Shown in pieces: positions 14,109-22,763 of a stretch of DNA of 33,677 nt (position 1 is the first letter of the stretch; each line of letters opens with the position of its first letter). The notes beneath the pieces are model-generated. The model was not told where the DNA came from, did no database searches, and worked only from the letters and a program-made list of their open reading frames with translations. The DNA comes from an uncultured Lachnospiraceae bacterium. GTDB taxonomy: Bacteria > Bacillota > Clostridia > Lachnospirales > Lachnospiraceae. The DNA lies in contig CANQME010000026.1 in NCBI GenBank assembly GCA_947624815.1, positions 1-33,677 of the forward strand. The letters run 5' to 3'. The translations under genes were made by a program, and so were the position numbers.

Positions 14109-14837
14109 TCACCCCCCAATAGGCTCCTTCCCCGGCACCCCCGCCTTCCGCGGATACTTCATCCCCATCCGACTCTTCTTCACAACCCTCACCAAACTCC
14201 TCCCAACATCAATCCCCTCAATCCTAAAACTCACAATCCCCTCAATCTCCCCTCCAAGCACCTTCACAGCCTTCTCCGCCCGCTTCACTTCCTCATCAAT
14301 CATCCCAGCCTTATAAGAAACAAAACTCCCCCCAACCTTAACAAACGGCAGACAATATTCCGACAAGGTAGCCAGATTCGCCACCGCCCGCGAAACACAC
14401 AGACCATATCTCTCCCGATGCCCGCTGTCTCTTCCCAGGTCCTCCGCTCTCCCATGAATCGCCTGAATTCCACTCAACCCAATCTCACCGATCACTTCAT
14501 CCAGAAACCGTACCCTCTTATTCAAAGAATCCAACAACGTAACCTTCAGCTCAGGAAACATAATCTTCAAAGGTATCCCCGGAAACCCGGCTCCCGTACC
14601 CACATCGATCAAAGATGTTTCACGTGAAACATCAACAGCCTTCACCAGAGAAACGCTGTCCACAAAATGCTTGAACACCACATCCTTCATATCGGTAATT
14701 GCCGTCAGATTCATGACCTGATTCCATTCGATCAGCATCTTATAATACAGGAAGAACTGCTCCATCTGTGCATCCGATAAATCCACAGAAATCTCATTCA
14801 TTCCTTCCGTTATCCACAATTTAAACTGATTATCCAT
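14109..14837 (-). CDS. rsmG: 16S rRNA (guanine527-N7)-methyltransferase RsmG
   Basis: A 242-residue SAM-dependent methyltransferase that modifies G527 of 16S rRNA (E. coli numbering). The SAM-binding motif DVGTGAGFPGIPL is present, preceded by the NLTAITDMKDVVFKHFVDS block typical of RsmG/GidB. The start has GGGGAT upstream. The ribosomal-stalk KVGGSFVSYKAG block is intact. It follows mnmG by 21 bp on the same strand, forming mnmE-mnmG-rsmG. A perfect parS (14616-14631) is embedded at the VSRETS codons just before the SAM motif. The C-terminal 10 residues (KAGVPGKEPIGG) look slightly unusual but length is normal. Confidence 0.96.
   Translation of the reverse strand: MDNQFKLWITEGMNEISVDLSDAQMEQFFLYYKMLIEWNQVMNLTAITDMKDVVFKHFVDSVSLVKAVDVSRETSLIDVGTGAGFPGIPLKIMFPELKVTLLDSLNKRVRFLDEVIGEIGLSGIQAIHGRAEDLGRDSGHRERYGLCVSRAVANLATLSEYCLPFVKVGGSFVSYKAGMIDEEVKRAEKAVKVLGGEIEGIVSFRIEGIDVGRSLVRVVKKSRMGMKYPRKAGVPGKEPIGG
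14616..14631. promoter_or_regulatory. parS site inside rsmG
   Basis: TGTTTCACGTGAAACA is an exact parS match within the rsmG coding sequence, read as VSRETS. The same peptide-encoding arrangement occurs in parB. Confidence 0.95.
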
Positions 14838-14858
14838 ACATAATCCCCATCACCAATA

Positions 14859-16784
14859 TCATTCATCCACACGAGCCATTCCGCCATTCTTCTCAAAATA
14901 CACCAACAGCACCGATATATCAGCCGGAGACACCCCCGATATTCTGGACGCCTGACCGACACTGACCGGCTTATACAGATTCAGCTTCTGCGCCGCCTCC
15001 AGCCGTAGTCCCTTGATCTGACGGTAATCGAAATCCACGCTCAGTCGCTTTTTCTCCAGCTTCTTAAACTGCTCTACCTGCTGCTTCTGCCTGCGGATAT
15101 AACCATCATATTTTATATTTATGTTAACTTGTTCAATCACATCTTTCGCCAAAAAAGGACGATCCTCATCCAACTCAGTTAACATAATATAATCCAGTTC
15201 CGGCCTTCTCACCAGCTCCGCCAGAGTGATCCCGCTCTTCAAAGGCGTACTTCCGTGTTCTTCCAGAAATTCCTGCACCTGCGGATTCACGCCGATACTC
15301 GTTCTCTCCAACCGGCGGATCTCCTCCTCGATCTGCCTTTCCTTCTCACACGTCCGCTCATACTCCTCATCGCTTACCAACCCGATCTCGTGTCCAATGG
15401 CCCGCAGACGCAGATCCGCATTATCCTGACGCAGGAGCAGACGGTATTCCGCCCTCGAAGTCATCATTCGGTACGGTTCCCGATTCTCCTTGGTAACCAG
15501 ATCGTCGATCAGGACGCCGATATAAGCCTGGGAACGGTCAAGAACATACGGTTCCCGGCCCTTGACCTTCATCGCCGCGTTGACTCCGGCCATAAAACCC
15601 TGAACAGCCGCCTCCTCATACCCGGAACTCCCGTTAAACTGACCGCCGCTGAATAAACCTTCTATGGTTTTAAATTCCAGAGACGGCTTCAGCTGCAGGG
15701 AATTCACGCAGTCGTACTCGATCGCATAGGCGTTTCTCACGATTTTCACATGCTCCAGACCCGGCACCGTCTTATACATGGCGTGCTGCACGTCCTCGGG
15801 AAGAGAACTGGACATACCGGACAAATACATTTCATTCGTATAGAGTCCCTCCGGTTCCACGAAGATCTGGTGCCGCTCCTTTTCCGGAAACTTCACCACC
15901 TTATCCTCGATCGACGGACAGTATCTCGGCCCGGTTCCCTCGATCTCACCGGAAAAAAGCGGAGAACGGTCCAGATTCTGCCGGATGATCTCATGCGTTC
16001 TTTCATTCGTATAGGTGAGCCAACAGGAAACCTGCTTCTTCTGCACGGAATCCGGATCCGTAGAGAAAGAGAAAGGCTGAATATACTCGTCCCCCGGCTG
16101 CTCCTCCATCTTGCTGAAATCAAGGCTCCGCCTGTCTACCCTGGCCGGCGTTCCCGTCTTAAAACGGAACATCTCGATCCCATGCGCCTTCAGCGAATCC
16201 GTCAAATGAGTGGCCGCCTGCAAACCGTTGGGGCCCGTCGCATTGCTCACATCTCCGAAGATACACCTGGCCCTCAGATACGTACCGGTCGCCAGAACGA
16301 CCGCCTTTGCATGATAGATCGCACCGGATACGGTCTTTACCCCTGTGATGCGATATTTCTTCTGGGTACCGTCGCCAAAACCAGCTTCATCCGTCACGAT
16401 CTCCGACACCTCTGCCTGCCGGATCGTCAGACGGTCCGTGTTCTCCAGTGTTTTCCTCATCTGCCTGGAATAATCCTGCTTGTCCGCCTGCGCCCGCAGG
16501 GAATGCACCGCCGGGCCTTTCGACTCGTTCAGCATCCTCGACTGGATAAATGTCTTGTCGATATTCTTCCCCATCTCTCCGCCGAGCGCATCCAGTTCCC
16601 GCACCAGATGACCCTTCGAGCTTCCCCCGATATTCGGATTGCATGGCATCAGAGCGATGCTGTCCACACTGACTGTAAACAGGATCGTCTCCAGTCCCAG
16701 TCTTGCGCAGGCAAGCGCCGCTTCACATCCGGCATGACCGGCTCCCACTACAACAATATCATAATATTCTTCCAAAACCGCCAT
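14859..16784 (-). CDS. mnmG: tRNA uridine-5-carboxymethylaminomethyl modification enzyme MnmG (GidA)
   Basis: A 641-residue FAD-dependent enzyme. With MnmE it installs the carboxymethylaminomethyl group at the wobble uridine of several tRNAs. The N-terminal FAD motif [14 protein letters not shown] is followed by [27 protein letters not shown] sequence (here [14 protein letters not shown]). The second family block is [18 protein letters not shown], and the C-terminal helical domain that contacts MnmE and tRNA ends in [11 protein letters not shown]. Length is typical. The start has AAAGGATCGA upstream. It follows mnmE by 13 bp, so the partners are cotranscribed. Confidence 0.97.
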   Translation of the reverse strand: MAVLEEYYDIVVVGAGHAGCEAALACARLGLETILFTVSVDSIALMPCNPNIGGSSKGHLVRELDALGGEMGKNIDKTFIQSRMLNESKGPAVHSLRAQADKQDYSRQMRKTLENTDRLTIRQAEVSEIVTDEAGFGDGTQKKYRITGVKTVSGAIYHAKAVVLATGTYLRARCIFGDVSNATGPNGLQAATHLTDSLKAHGIEMFRFKTGTPARVDRRSLDFSKMEEQPGDEYIQPFSFSTDPDSVQKKQVSCWLTYTNERTHEIIRQNLDRSPLFSGEIEGTGPRYCPSIEDKVVKFPEKERHQIFVEPEGLYTNEMYLSGMSSSLPEDVQHAMYKTVPGLEHVKIVRNAYAIEYDCVNSLQLKPSLEFKTIEGLFSGGQFNGSSGYEEAAVQGFMAGVNAAMKVKGREPYVLDRSQAYIGVLIDDLVTKENREPYRMMTSRAEYRLLLRQDNADLRLRAIGHEIGLVSDEEYERTCEKERQIEEEIRRLERTSIGVNPQVQEFLEEHGSTPLKSGITLAELVRRPELDYIMLTELDEDRPFLAKDVIEQVNINIKYDGYIRRQKQQVEQFKKLEKKRLSVDFDYRQIKGLRLEAAQKLNLYKPVSVGQASRISGVSPADISVLLVYFEKNGGMARVDE

Positions 16785-16797
16785 ATCGCTCGATCCT

Positions 16798-18180
16798 TTA
16801 TTTGCCGGTGCAGAACCGGCTGAATATCTCGTTCACCACGTCGTCCTCCACCGCTTCTCCGATAATGCTTCCCAGTCTCTCGTAAGCGTCGGTCAGATCA
16901 ATGGAGAAAAAGTCCTCCGGCATCCCGTTTCGGATGCTGTCCTTTACCATGTTCAGACTGGCAAGCGCTTCCTGAAGCGCCTCCTTGTGCCGGAGATTCG
17001 TGATCAGTACTTCATCATTAAAATGAACATTTCCTCTGCAGAACATCTCCTGGATCGTGTCCTTCAGCTCGTCGAATCCGGTCTCCTCTTTTGCTGAAAC
17101 GGCAATAATCTTCTGATCCTTAAGCTTTCCCGTCGCAATGATCGCAGGAATATCCACAACGGCCGGCAGATCGGATTTATTCAGAAGTACAAGCGCATTC
17201 CGGTCTTTGATCATGTCCATGATCTGATCATCATTTTCATCCAGAGGAATGGAAGAATCGATGACATATATGATCAGGTCTGCTTCCTCCGCCGCATCTC
17301 TGGCCCGTTTTACGCCGATCTTCTCCACCGTGTCTTCCGTATCCCGGATTCCCGCGGTATCGACGATCCGAAGACTGATTCCGCCGAAATGGATCTGCTC
17401 CTCCAGAGTATCCCTTGTAGTTCCGGCGATCTCTGTAACAATGGCCCGGTTCTCGCCCAGAAGCATATTCATTAACGACGACTTTCCGGCGTTCGGCTTA
17501 CCCACGATTACCGTACGGATTCCTTCCGATACGATCCTGCCGTAATCTGCAGAATCGATCAGCTCCTTTACCTGTCCGATGATCTCATCCAGCTTATCGG
17601 AAAGCCCGCTGCTGTATCCGTCCAGAGAGATATGCTCCGGGTCGTCCAGGGCCGATTCGATATACGCGATCTCATATAATATCTTCTCCCGCAGCCGGCG
17701 GATCAGCTCGGATTCTCTGCCGCTTAGCTGCTTCATGGAATTCTTCAGCGCATAATCGTTCTTCGCATTGATCAGGTCGATCACGGCCTCCGCCTGAGAC
17801 AGATCGATCCTGCCGTTCAGGAACGCTCTCTTTGTAAATTCGCCCGGTTCCGCGGCTCTGGCTCCATTTCGCAGCACAGTCTCCAGGATACGTCTCATCA
17901 TCAGCACGCCGCCGTGACAATCGATCTCAACCGTATCCTCGCCGGTATAGCTGTGCGGACCCTTCATGATCATGACCAAAACCTCGTCCAGCTTTTCCCC
18001 GTTTTCACAGATATAACCGTACTGAACCGTATGCGAACGCTCCACATTCGCAGAGGCGCCGTTTTTCCTGACAAATATTTTCCTGATCAAATCAAACGCG
18101 TCCGGCCCGCTGATCCTGACGATTCCGATCCCCGAATCGGTCAGTCCCGTGGCGATGGCCGCTATTGTCTCTGTTCTCAT
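16798..18180 (-). CDS. mnmE: tRNA modification GTPase MnmE (TrmE)
   Basis: A 460-residue K+-dependent GTPase, partner of MnmG. The N-terminal tetrahydrofolate-binding domain starts [13 protein letters not shown] (here ETIAAIATG). The central helical domain is interrupted by the G domain: P-loop GKPNAGKSS, switch II DTAGIR, specificity motif NKSD. The C-terminus is FCTGK, the family's [C]xGK end with its functional cysteine. It heads the mnmE-mnmG-rsmG run, separated from jag by a terminator at 18216-18245. The ribosome site (GGAG about 10 bases upstream) is moderate. Confidence 0.97.
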   Translation of the reverse strand: MRTETIAAIATGLTDSGIGIVRISGPDAFDLIRKIFVRKNGASANVERSHTVQYGYICENGEKLDEVLVMIMKGPHSYTGEDTVEIDCHGGVLMMRRILETVLRNGARAAEPGEFTKRAFLNGRIDLSQAEAVIDLINAKNDYALKNSMKQLSGRESELIRRLREKILYEIAYIESALDDPEHISLDGYSSGLSDKLDEIIGQVKELIDSADYGRIVSEGIRTVIVGKPNAGKSSLMNMLLGENRAIVTEIAGTTRDTLEEQIHFGGISLRIVDTAGIRDTEDTVEKIGVKRARDAAEEADLIIYVIDSSIPLDENDDQIMDMIKDRNALVLLNKSDLPAVVDIPAIIATGKLKDQKIIAVSAKEETGFDELKDTIQEMFCRGNVHFNDEVLITNLRHKEALQEALASLNMVKDSIRNGMPEDFFSIDLTDAYERLGSIIGEAVEDDVVNEIFSRFCTGK

Positions 18181-18215
18181 AAGATGAATACTCCAAAAAT
18201 ACGTCTCTCAGCTGG

Positions 18216-18245
18216 TGAAAAAGGGCCGGAACAATTCCGGCCCTT
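18216..18245 (-). terminator. Intrinsic terminator after jag
   Basis: An 11-bp perfect stem, AAGGGCCGGAA with TTCCGGCCCTT and a 3-nt loop, is followed by TTTTTC on the minus strand. It separates the rpmH-to-jag operon from mnmE. Confidence 0.85.
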
Positions 18246-18260
18246 ATCGGAGTCTCTGCT

Positions 18261-19508
18261 TTATGCTTCTTCGCCGCCGCTTTCCCGGGTTTCCCGATTC
18301 ACCTGGTTATGGCTGTTCTGACTGTTGCGCTTGCTGTATCCGCCTCTGTGGTCTCTTTCTCTTACTTCCCGCTTCAGGGATACCACCACATGACGGTAAG
18401 GATCCTCGCCTTCGCTTCTGGTCACCACATAGCGGTCATTCTGAAGCGTCGCGTGAATGATGCGTCTCTCATAAGGATTCATCGGCTCCAGAGATACGCT
18501 GTGTCTCGTTCTTCTCACCTTATAGGCGATATTCTTCGCCAGGATCTCCAGAGTTTCTTTCCTTCTCGCCCTGTAGTTCTCCGTGTCAAGCTTCACCCGG
18601 AGATACCCTTCTGTCTGCTTGTTCACGACCAGGCTTACCAGATACTGAAGAGAATCAAGGGTCTGTCCCCTCTTTCCGATCAGGATTCCCATGTCCTCGC
18701 CGGACAGGTTCACGATCAGCTCTACTTCTTCCTCATCGTAAACCGCATCCACATCCACCTTCATCTCCATGGCGGCGAATACCTTGGTCAGGAAATCCGT
18801 AGCAGCCGTTCTGCACGCCTCGATATTCGACGGCTTCTTATTCTCCTTGCGGTCTCTTTCCTTCTCAGCTCTCTTCTCCTCAGCCAGCCGCATCGCTTCC
18901 CTTTCGGCCTCGATGCTTTCCCTGTAGGAAGGCTTCTGGTTATTCTTCTGAGAATCCTTCTGGGTCTGAGCCTGCTTCGGCGCCTGCTTCTGAACGGACT
19001 TTGGTTCTTTCTTTGCGGCTTCCTTCGCAGCCTCCTTCTCGGCGTTCTTCGGTTCCTTTTCCTTGCCCTTCATGCTCTTGACTTCATATTTGGACTCGGT
19101 CTTGAATTCCGTCTTGAATTCCTTGTAATTGTCCTTCTTCTCTTTCTTGACTTCCTTCTTCTGCTCGTCCTTTTTCTGATCCTTAAATTCGTTCCTGGGA
19201 GCGGGCTTTACATAATCCTTCGCAGGCTGCTGACGAGGAATATCCTTCGCCGCTTCCTTCGCGGGCCCAGGCGCCGGCTTCTCCGGCTTCTTCTCTTCTC
19301 TGCCCTGTACCACAGCGGCGTACAGATCGTCAAGATCTCCTTCGGTCTTCTTATACGCCTTGATCGTTACGCTTTTCCCCAGGCCGAATATTCCGGATTT
19401 CTGTTCTTCTATCGAATATTCCAGATTATCGCTGGATGTTCCCAGATCGATGGCCGCCTTCGTGATGGCCTCATCCAAAGTTTTCGCAGTAACTCTTGTT
19501 ACATCCAT
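18261..19508 (-). CDS. jag: Jag/KhpB RNA-binding protein with a long charged linker
   Basis: A 415-residue protein, about twice the length of Bacillus Jag. Residues 1-55 form the Jag_N domain (VTAKTLDEAITKAAIDLG, ending IKAYKK). Residues from about 60 to 235 are a low-complexity Lys/Glu/Gln/Pro-rich linker, probably disordered. Then come the KH domain with LIGKRGQTLDSLQYL and the R3H domain with RRIIHATLQNDRYV and the acidic-serine TRSEGEDPYRHV motif. KhpB proteins bind RNA and affect cell-wall synthesis and division; the gene is usually next to yidC, as here (30 bp apart). A good AGGAGG precedes the ATG. It is the last gene of the rpmH-rnpA-yidD-yidC-jag run. Confidence 0.93.
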   Translation of the reverse strand: MDVTRVTAKTLDEAITKAAIDLGTSSDNLEYSIEEQKSGIFGLGKSVTIKAYKKTEGDLDDLYAAVVQGREEKKPEKPAPGPAKEAAKDIPRQQPAKDYVKPAPRNEFKDQKKDEQKKEVKKEKKDNYKEFKTEFKTESKYEVKSMKGKEKEPKNAEKEAAKEAAKKEPKSVQKQAPKQAQTQKDSQKNNQKPSYRESIEAEREAMRLAEEKRAEKERDRKENKKPSNIEACRTAATDFLTKVFAAMEMKVDVDAVYDEEEVELIVNLSGEDMGILIGKRGQTLDSLQYLVSLVVNKQTEGYLRVKLDTENYRARRKETLEILAKNIAYKVRRTRHSVSLEPMNPYERRIIHATLQNDRYVVTRSEGEDPYRHVVVSLKREVRERDHRGGYSKRNSQNSHNQVNRETRESGGEEA

Positions 19509-19538
19509 AAATACCCTCCTGATAAAATGGTTCCTTCC

Positions 19539-20828
19539 CTAATGTTTCTCGTGCTTTTCGTTATATTTCTGCACCATATTGACCTTCGAGGCCAGACTTC
19601 CGGGCTTTGCGTTCTGATTATAATAGGCCGTGGAATCCTCCACAAGCTTCTTCGTCTTCGCGGCTTTCCTCTCCTGCTCGGCTTTCTCTTTCTCTTCCGC
19701 CTCCTGCATGGCCTTCATGGCCTGGGCGATGGTGGTAGGCTTGTTAGGAGGAAGTCCCTTCTTGGCGCGCTTCTTATTGGCCTTCTCCACATTCTTGCGG
19801 ATCAGTTCATCCACGTCGATCTTCGACATATAAGCGTTCATATAGATCTGCTGCCCCATCTGGAACAAACTGCTGACCACCCAGTAGATACCGATCACCA
19901 GGGGAAGTGTGAAACAGAAGACCAGCGACATGATCGGCATGGTAATGTTTAGAGACTTCATCATGCTCGAACCGGGCGCGTCGTCTGCCTGCTGCGGCTG
20001 GCTGGCCGTCATCAGCTTCGAGCAGTACCACTGAGAAAGACCGGACAGGATCGGGATCAGGATCGCCATAATGCAGGCCAGGATCCCAAATTCCTGATTG
20101 CCGCCGAAAAAGCCGGTGATAACATTCATTGGCGTATAGGATACGTTGATCCCCAGGAAGTTCTGCATCCGATTAACGGCAACGATCGCATTCTCACCCG
20201 TCTTGATCACTGCATCATTGATCTGCGGAAACGCTCCCGCCAGCTCCGTCCACTGAGCTTTTGTCAGCTTATAGAGCAGATCGACTACCTTATCCGCATC
20301 GGTAAAATCCGCGTTCGCCATCGCCTGCTTCTGGGCAAGTCCCAGAAAGACCTCGTTCGTCGCGAAATTAGCAGGCAGCTTCTCCATGATCGTCTCGAAA
20401 TATTCCCTCACCATGCCTACGTACGCGGGAATCTTATAGATTACCTGGTACAGACCGATCATGATGGGAAACTGAATCAGAAGGGGAAGGCAGCCGCCGG
20501 TCATGGAAGCTCCGTACTTCTCATAGACCGCTCTGGTCTCCACATTCATCTTCATCATCGAATCATTGTCATTCTTACCCTTATACTTTTTCTGAATTGC
20601 CTGGATCTCAGGCTGGATAACTGCCTGGATCTTACTGGACTTCTGCTGATTTAACGATAAGGGAAACAGAATCAGCTTCGTCACCAGTGTAAACAGAATG
20701 ATGCTCAGACCGATATTCACGACCCCGAACAGGTTCGTGAATGCGAACAGGATCTCCATGATCCATCCAAGTACCTGAACAATCACTCCGAATGGCCCGC
20801 CTACCTTAGTCAGTACTAAAAAATCCAA
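19539..20828 (-). CDS. yidC: Membrane protein insertase YidC
   Basis: A 429-residue insertase of the YidC/Oxa1/Alb3 family, which inserts membrane proteins alone or with Sec. The first helix is followed by the conserved block starting GLSIILFTLVTKLILFPLS, then the cytoplasmic hairpin with QKKYKGKN. The later helices include GGCLPLLIQFPIMIGLYQV and a C-terminal pair near IYWVVSSLFQMGQQ. The positively charged tail (KKRAKKGLPP and onward) is long, with Glu/Lys-rich coil, and may bind ribosomes. No lipobox cysteine is visible, so the SpoIIIJ-type lipoprotein signal of Bacillus is missing. It follows yidD by 17 bp, and GAGGAGG precedes the ATG. Confidence 0.95.
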   Translation of the reverse strand: MDFLVLTKVGGPFGVIVQVLGWIMEILFAFTNLFGVVNIGLSIILFTLVTKLILFPLSLNQQKSSKIQAVIQPEIQAIQKKYKGKNDNDSMMKMNVETRAVYEKYGASMTGGCLPLLIQFPIMIGLYQVIYKIPAYVGMVREYFETIMEKLPANFATNEVFLGLAQKQAMANADFTDADKVVDLLYKLTKAQWTELAGAFPQINDAVIKTGENAIVAVNRMQNFLGINVSYTPMNVITGFFGGNQEFGILACIMAILIPILSGLSQWYCSKLMTASQPQQADDAPGSSMMKSLNITMPIMSLVFCFTLPLVIGIYWVVSSLFQMGQQIYMNAYMSKIDVDELIRKNVEKANKKRAKKGLPPNKPTTIAQAMKAMQEAEEKEKAEQERKAAKTKKLVEDSTAYYNQNAKPGSLASKVNMVQKYNEKHEKH

Positions 20829-20845
20829 TCCATTACCTCCTCGTT

Positions 20846-21061
20846 TTACGGAACTGGGTCATAACCGCCTCTGCCCCACGGATGGCATCTGAGGATCCTC
20901 CGTATGGACAACCATAATCCTTTCACCACGCCGTACTTTTCCAGTGCTTCAATGGCGTATTGAGAGCACGTAGGCGTGTAAATACAGTGAAAATTGACCT
21001 TAAGGGGAGATAAGAAGATCTGATAACCCCTGATGCAAAGAATCAAAAGCTTCTTTACCAT
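20846..21061 (-). CDS. yidD: Membrane protein insertion efficiency factor YidD
   Basis: A 71-residue small protein with the family core [10 protein letters not shown], then [19 protein letters not shown], then [18 protein letters not shown]. The three cysteines and HPWG motif are all in place. It helps YidC insert proteins at the membrane, attached through an N-terminal amphipathic helix. ATG 21061 (MVKKLLI) gives the normal length; the longer in-frame extension overlaps rnpA and has no family similarity. It starts 7 bases after the rnpA stop, as is typical of this operon. Confidence 0.95.
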   Translation of the reverse strand: MVKKLLILCIRGYQIFLSPLKVNFHCIYTPTCSQYAIEALEKYGVVKGLWLSIRRILRCHPWGRGGYDPVP

Positions 21062-21068
21062 ACCAATC

Positions 21069-21413
21069 TCACTTCGGTTCCTTTCTGATGTTATGCAGTC
21101 CGCACAAGTGCATGTAGGCACTTTCCATTTTTTGATAATCCGAATCTTTTGCCGCAGGTCTTGCGACAACGATGATGTCTAATCCAGAATCTGTCTCTAA
21201 TCTGTGTAATCTGAATATCTCCCGGATCAATCTGGTGATCCGGTGTCTCACCACACTGTTCCCTACTTTTTTGCTGACGGAGATCCCGATCCTCGTGTCG
21301 GGATTCTCCGATCTCTTTACATACATCACCAGCAATCGGTTCGCATAAGAAGTTCCGCTTTTGTAAATCTTCTGAAATTCGCTGTTTTTCCTGATGGAAG
21401 GGAACCTCTTCAT
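21069..21413 (-). CDS. rnpA: Ribonuclease P protein component
   Basis: A 114-residue basic protein that binds RNase P RNA and the 5' leader of pre-tRNAs. It begins [24 protein letters not shown] and contains the RNR-type motif as [14 protein letters not shown] (family RN-x-x-KR-x-hR). The FRLH and DIIVVARPA blocks follow. GGAGG lies at the right distance. It is transcribed after rpmH, with an attenuator-like hairpin between the two. Confidence 0.95.
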   Translation of the reverse strand: MKRFPSIRKNSEFQKIYKSGTSYANRLLVMYVKRSENPDTRIGISVSKKVGNSVVRHRITRLIREIFRLHRLETDSGLDIIVVARPAAKDSDYQKMESAYMHLCGLHNIRKEPK

Positions 21414-21435
21414 GAAACCTCCGTAACTTTCATCT

Positions 21436-21470
21436 TAAAATAAACAAGGCCACAATTCCTTGCGGCCTGT
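21436..21470 (-). terminator. Attenuator- or terminator-like hairpin between rpmH and rnpA
   Basis: On the minus strand ACAGGCCGC pairs with GTGGCCTTGT (8-nt loop, one bulge, one wobble), followed by TTATTTTAAG. A partial terminator here would let rpmH be made in excess over rnpA. Confidence 0.5.
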
Positions 21471-21525
21471 CATTTACATGAGAATGCGAGAGAAGCCGCC
21501 GGCAGCGGATTCTCCGCATAAGCAA

Positions 21526-21660
21526 TTAAACGGTTAATCTGGCTCTTCCCTTTGCTCTTCTCGCAGCTAAAACTTTTCTTCCGCCCGGAGTACTCATTCT
21601 GGCCCTGAAACCGTGAACTTTTGCTCTCTGTCTCTTCTTAGGCTGAAATGTCATCTTCAT
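21526..21660 (-). CDS. rpmH: 50S ribosomal protein L34
   Basis: A 44-residue, very basic protein: [20 protein letters not shown] at the start and [18 protein letters not shown] at the end, the full L34 family pattern. It sits in the large ribosomal subunit near the 23S rRNA. ATG 21660 matches clostridial L34 proteins; an ATG two codons later is possible. GGAGG is 11 bases upstream. It is the first gene of the run toward jag and is driven by the perfect promoter at 21712-21740. Confidence 0.97.
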   Translation of the reverse strand: MKMTFQPKKRQRAKVHGFRARMSTPGGRKVLAARRAKGRARLTV

Positions 21661-21711
21661 CGCGCTGAACACCTCCTCTTCCAGACCTTTTCTAAATTAA
21701 ACATCGCTACA

Positions 21712-21740
21712 ATTATATAGAAGGAAACGTTGGAAGTCAA
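21712..21740 (-). promoter_or_regulatory. Sigma-A promoter of rpmH
   Basis: On the minus strand TTGACT, a 17-bp spacer and TATAAT lie about 50 bp upstream of rpmH. The promoter is only 13 bp from the terminator of the upstream ECF gene. Confidence 0.88.
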
Positions 21741-21752
21741 GCAAAATCTTGT

Positions 21753-21792
21753 AAAAATGGGAACGGTTATTTTACGAAAAATTACCGTTCCC
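21753..21792 (-). terminator. Intrinsic terminator of the ECF S-component gene
   Basis: A 9-bp perfect stem, GGGAACGGT with ACCGTTCCC, further extended by A/T pairs, is followed by ATTTTTAC on the minus strand. Confidence 0.8.
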
Positions 21793-21833
21793 ACAACTTG
21801 TATTGATTGTATTTTTTTCAACTAGATATAGAT

Positions 21834-22499
21834 TCAGGCTTTATGGCCTCTGACCTGTCTGCGTCCGTAATCCGGAATTCTCGACATCGCGTAGAGAAGA
21901 GCCGAACCGATCACGGCCACCAGGATCATCGCTGCGATGGCTTCGGGAATACCGGACGAGGTAACGGTCACCATGATCAGGCTGAAAACCTCCTTCGCGC
22001 CGATCACGTTCCTGGCCGTCGCGTATTCATTTCTTAAAAGGAAGAAGATGCTTCCCATAACCGTGACGGTATTCGTCATGGATCCGACAAATCCGGTCAC
22101 CGCGAGAGCGGCGTATCGATTCAGACGGAGTTTTTTCAACAATATCCACAACCAGCCGGATACGACGCCGATTATCACACGGCATCCAACAGATATCCAC
22201 ACTGCTTTCACAGCTCCCGCGATCCCTGTCGTACTCATAAACGGAGAAAAGGCGAAGGACAGAAGACTCGGAGCCATGGTATTGGAAATCATGGAACATA
22301 CCCCGAACACTCCGCCCAGGATCGCTCCGGCCAGCGGGCCGAGCATGACGGCTCCGATGATCACCGGAATGTGTACAGTTGTCGCCTTAATAATAGGAAG
22401 CTGGATCATTCCCAGGGGCGTATTCGCCAACAGGATCACGATCGCTGCCATAAGTGCGACACTGGTCAGCCAACGGGTGTCTTTCTTTGAAATATTCAT
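21834..22499 (-). CDS. ECF transporter substrate-binding (S) component
   Basis: A 221-residue membrane protein with about six helices. The block IKATTVHIPVIIGAVMLGPL followed by GAILGGVFGVCSMISNT is typical of ECF S-components, most like the pantothenate (PanT) group, but substrate cannot be fixed from sequence. S-components bind a vitamin or precursor and share an energising module (EcfA, EcfA', EcfT) encoded elsewhere; none is in this window. ATG 22499 (MNISKKDTR) is chosen because GGAGG is 7 bases upstream; an ATG at 22538 adds 13 residues with no ribosome site. It is a single-gene unit with its own promoter (22553-22581) and terminator, inserted between rpmH and oriC, a place where many Firmicutes have no gene. 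Confidence 0.8.
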   Translation of the reverse strand: MNISKKDTRWLTSVALMAAIVILLANTPLGMIQLPIIKATTVHIPVIIGAVMLGPLAGAILGGVFGVCSMISNTMAPSLLSFAFSPFMSTTGIAGAVKAVWISVGCRVIIGVVSGWLWILLKKLRLNRYAALAVTGFVGSMTNTVTVMGSIFFLLRNEYATARNVIGAKEVFSLIMVTVTSSGIPEAIAAMILVAVIGSALLYAMSRIPDYGRRQVRGHKA

Positions 22500-22552
22500 T
22501 TTTTTCCTCCTGCTACTGTTCTTTTTAAAAAGATACAATGCAATACATCTGC

Positions 22553-22581
22553 ATTATATAGAACATCTTTTTCCACGTCAA
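22553..22581 (-). promoter_or_regulatory. Sigma-A promoter of the ECF S-component gene
   Basis: On the minus strand TTGACG, a 17-bp spacer and TATAAT. The -35 is only about 30 bp from the first perfect DnaA box of oriC, so DnaA binding could influence it. The leader of about 50 nt has no riboswitch that I can recognise. Confidence 0.8.
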
Positions 22582-22583
22582 TA

Positions 22584-22639
22584 GTATTCACAAGAAACTT
22601 TATCAACTTATCCACATGATGTGGATAAGTTGTGGAAAC
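22584..22639. other. oriC, upstream DnaA-box cluster
   Basis: Two perfect DnaA boxes face each other: TTATCCACA (22608-22616) and TGTGGATAA (22620-22628), three bases apart. Weaker boxes are GTATTCACA (22584-22592) and TGTGGAAAC (22631-22639). This corresponds to the upstream half of a bipartite oriC, in front of dnaA, and may also autoregulate dnaA. Confidence 0.85.
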
Positions 22640-22672
22640 ATGTTCATTCTTTAATCTTTAGTTGATTTTCCA

Positions 22673-22699
22673 TTGCAAAAATGAAGTCTTTATTATAAA
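22673..22699 (+). promoter_or_regulatory. Candidate dnaA promoter
   Basis: TTGCAA (22673-22678) and TATAAA (22694-22699) are separated by a short 15-bp spacer. It is the best candidate between the DnaA boxes and the dnaA start, but spacing is poor. Confidence 0.4.
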
Positions 22700-22763
22700 A
22701 TAGATGGAAGAGTGGATTTATGCGCCTGCATGACAGGATTTTACGATAGGTTAGGAGAAAGAT

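Noticed and set aside
14058..14627. Pro/Asn/His-rich frame on the + strand opposite rsmG
   Set aside because: Low-complexity composition reflects the C-rich complement of rsmG codons; rsmG is complete on the other strand.
18309..19952. Leu-rich open frame of about 550 codons opposite jag and yidC
   Set aside because: The apparent hydrophobic protein is the complement of Lys/Glu codons of the Jag linker; it crosses two real genes and has no start signal.
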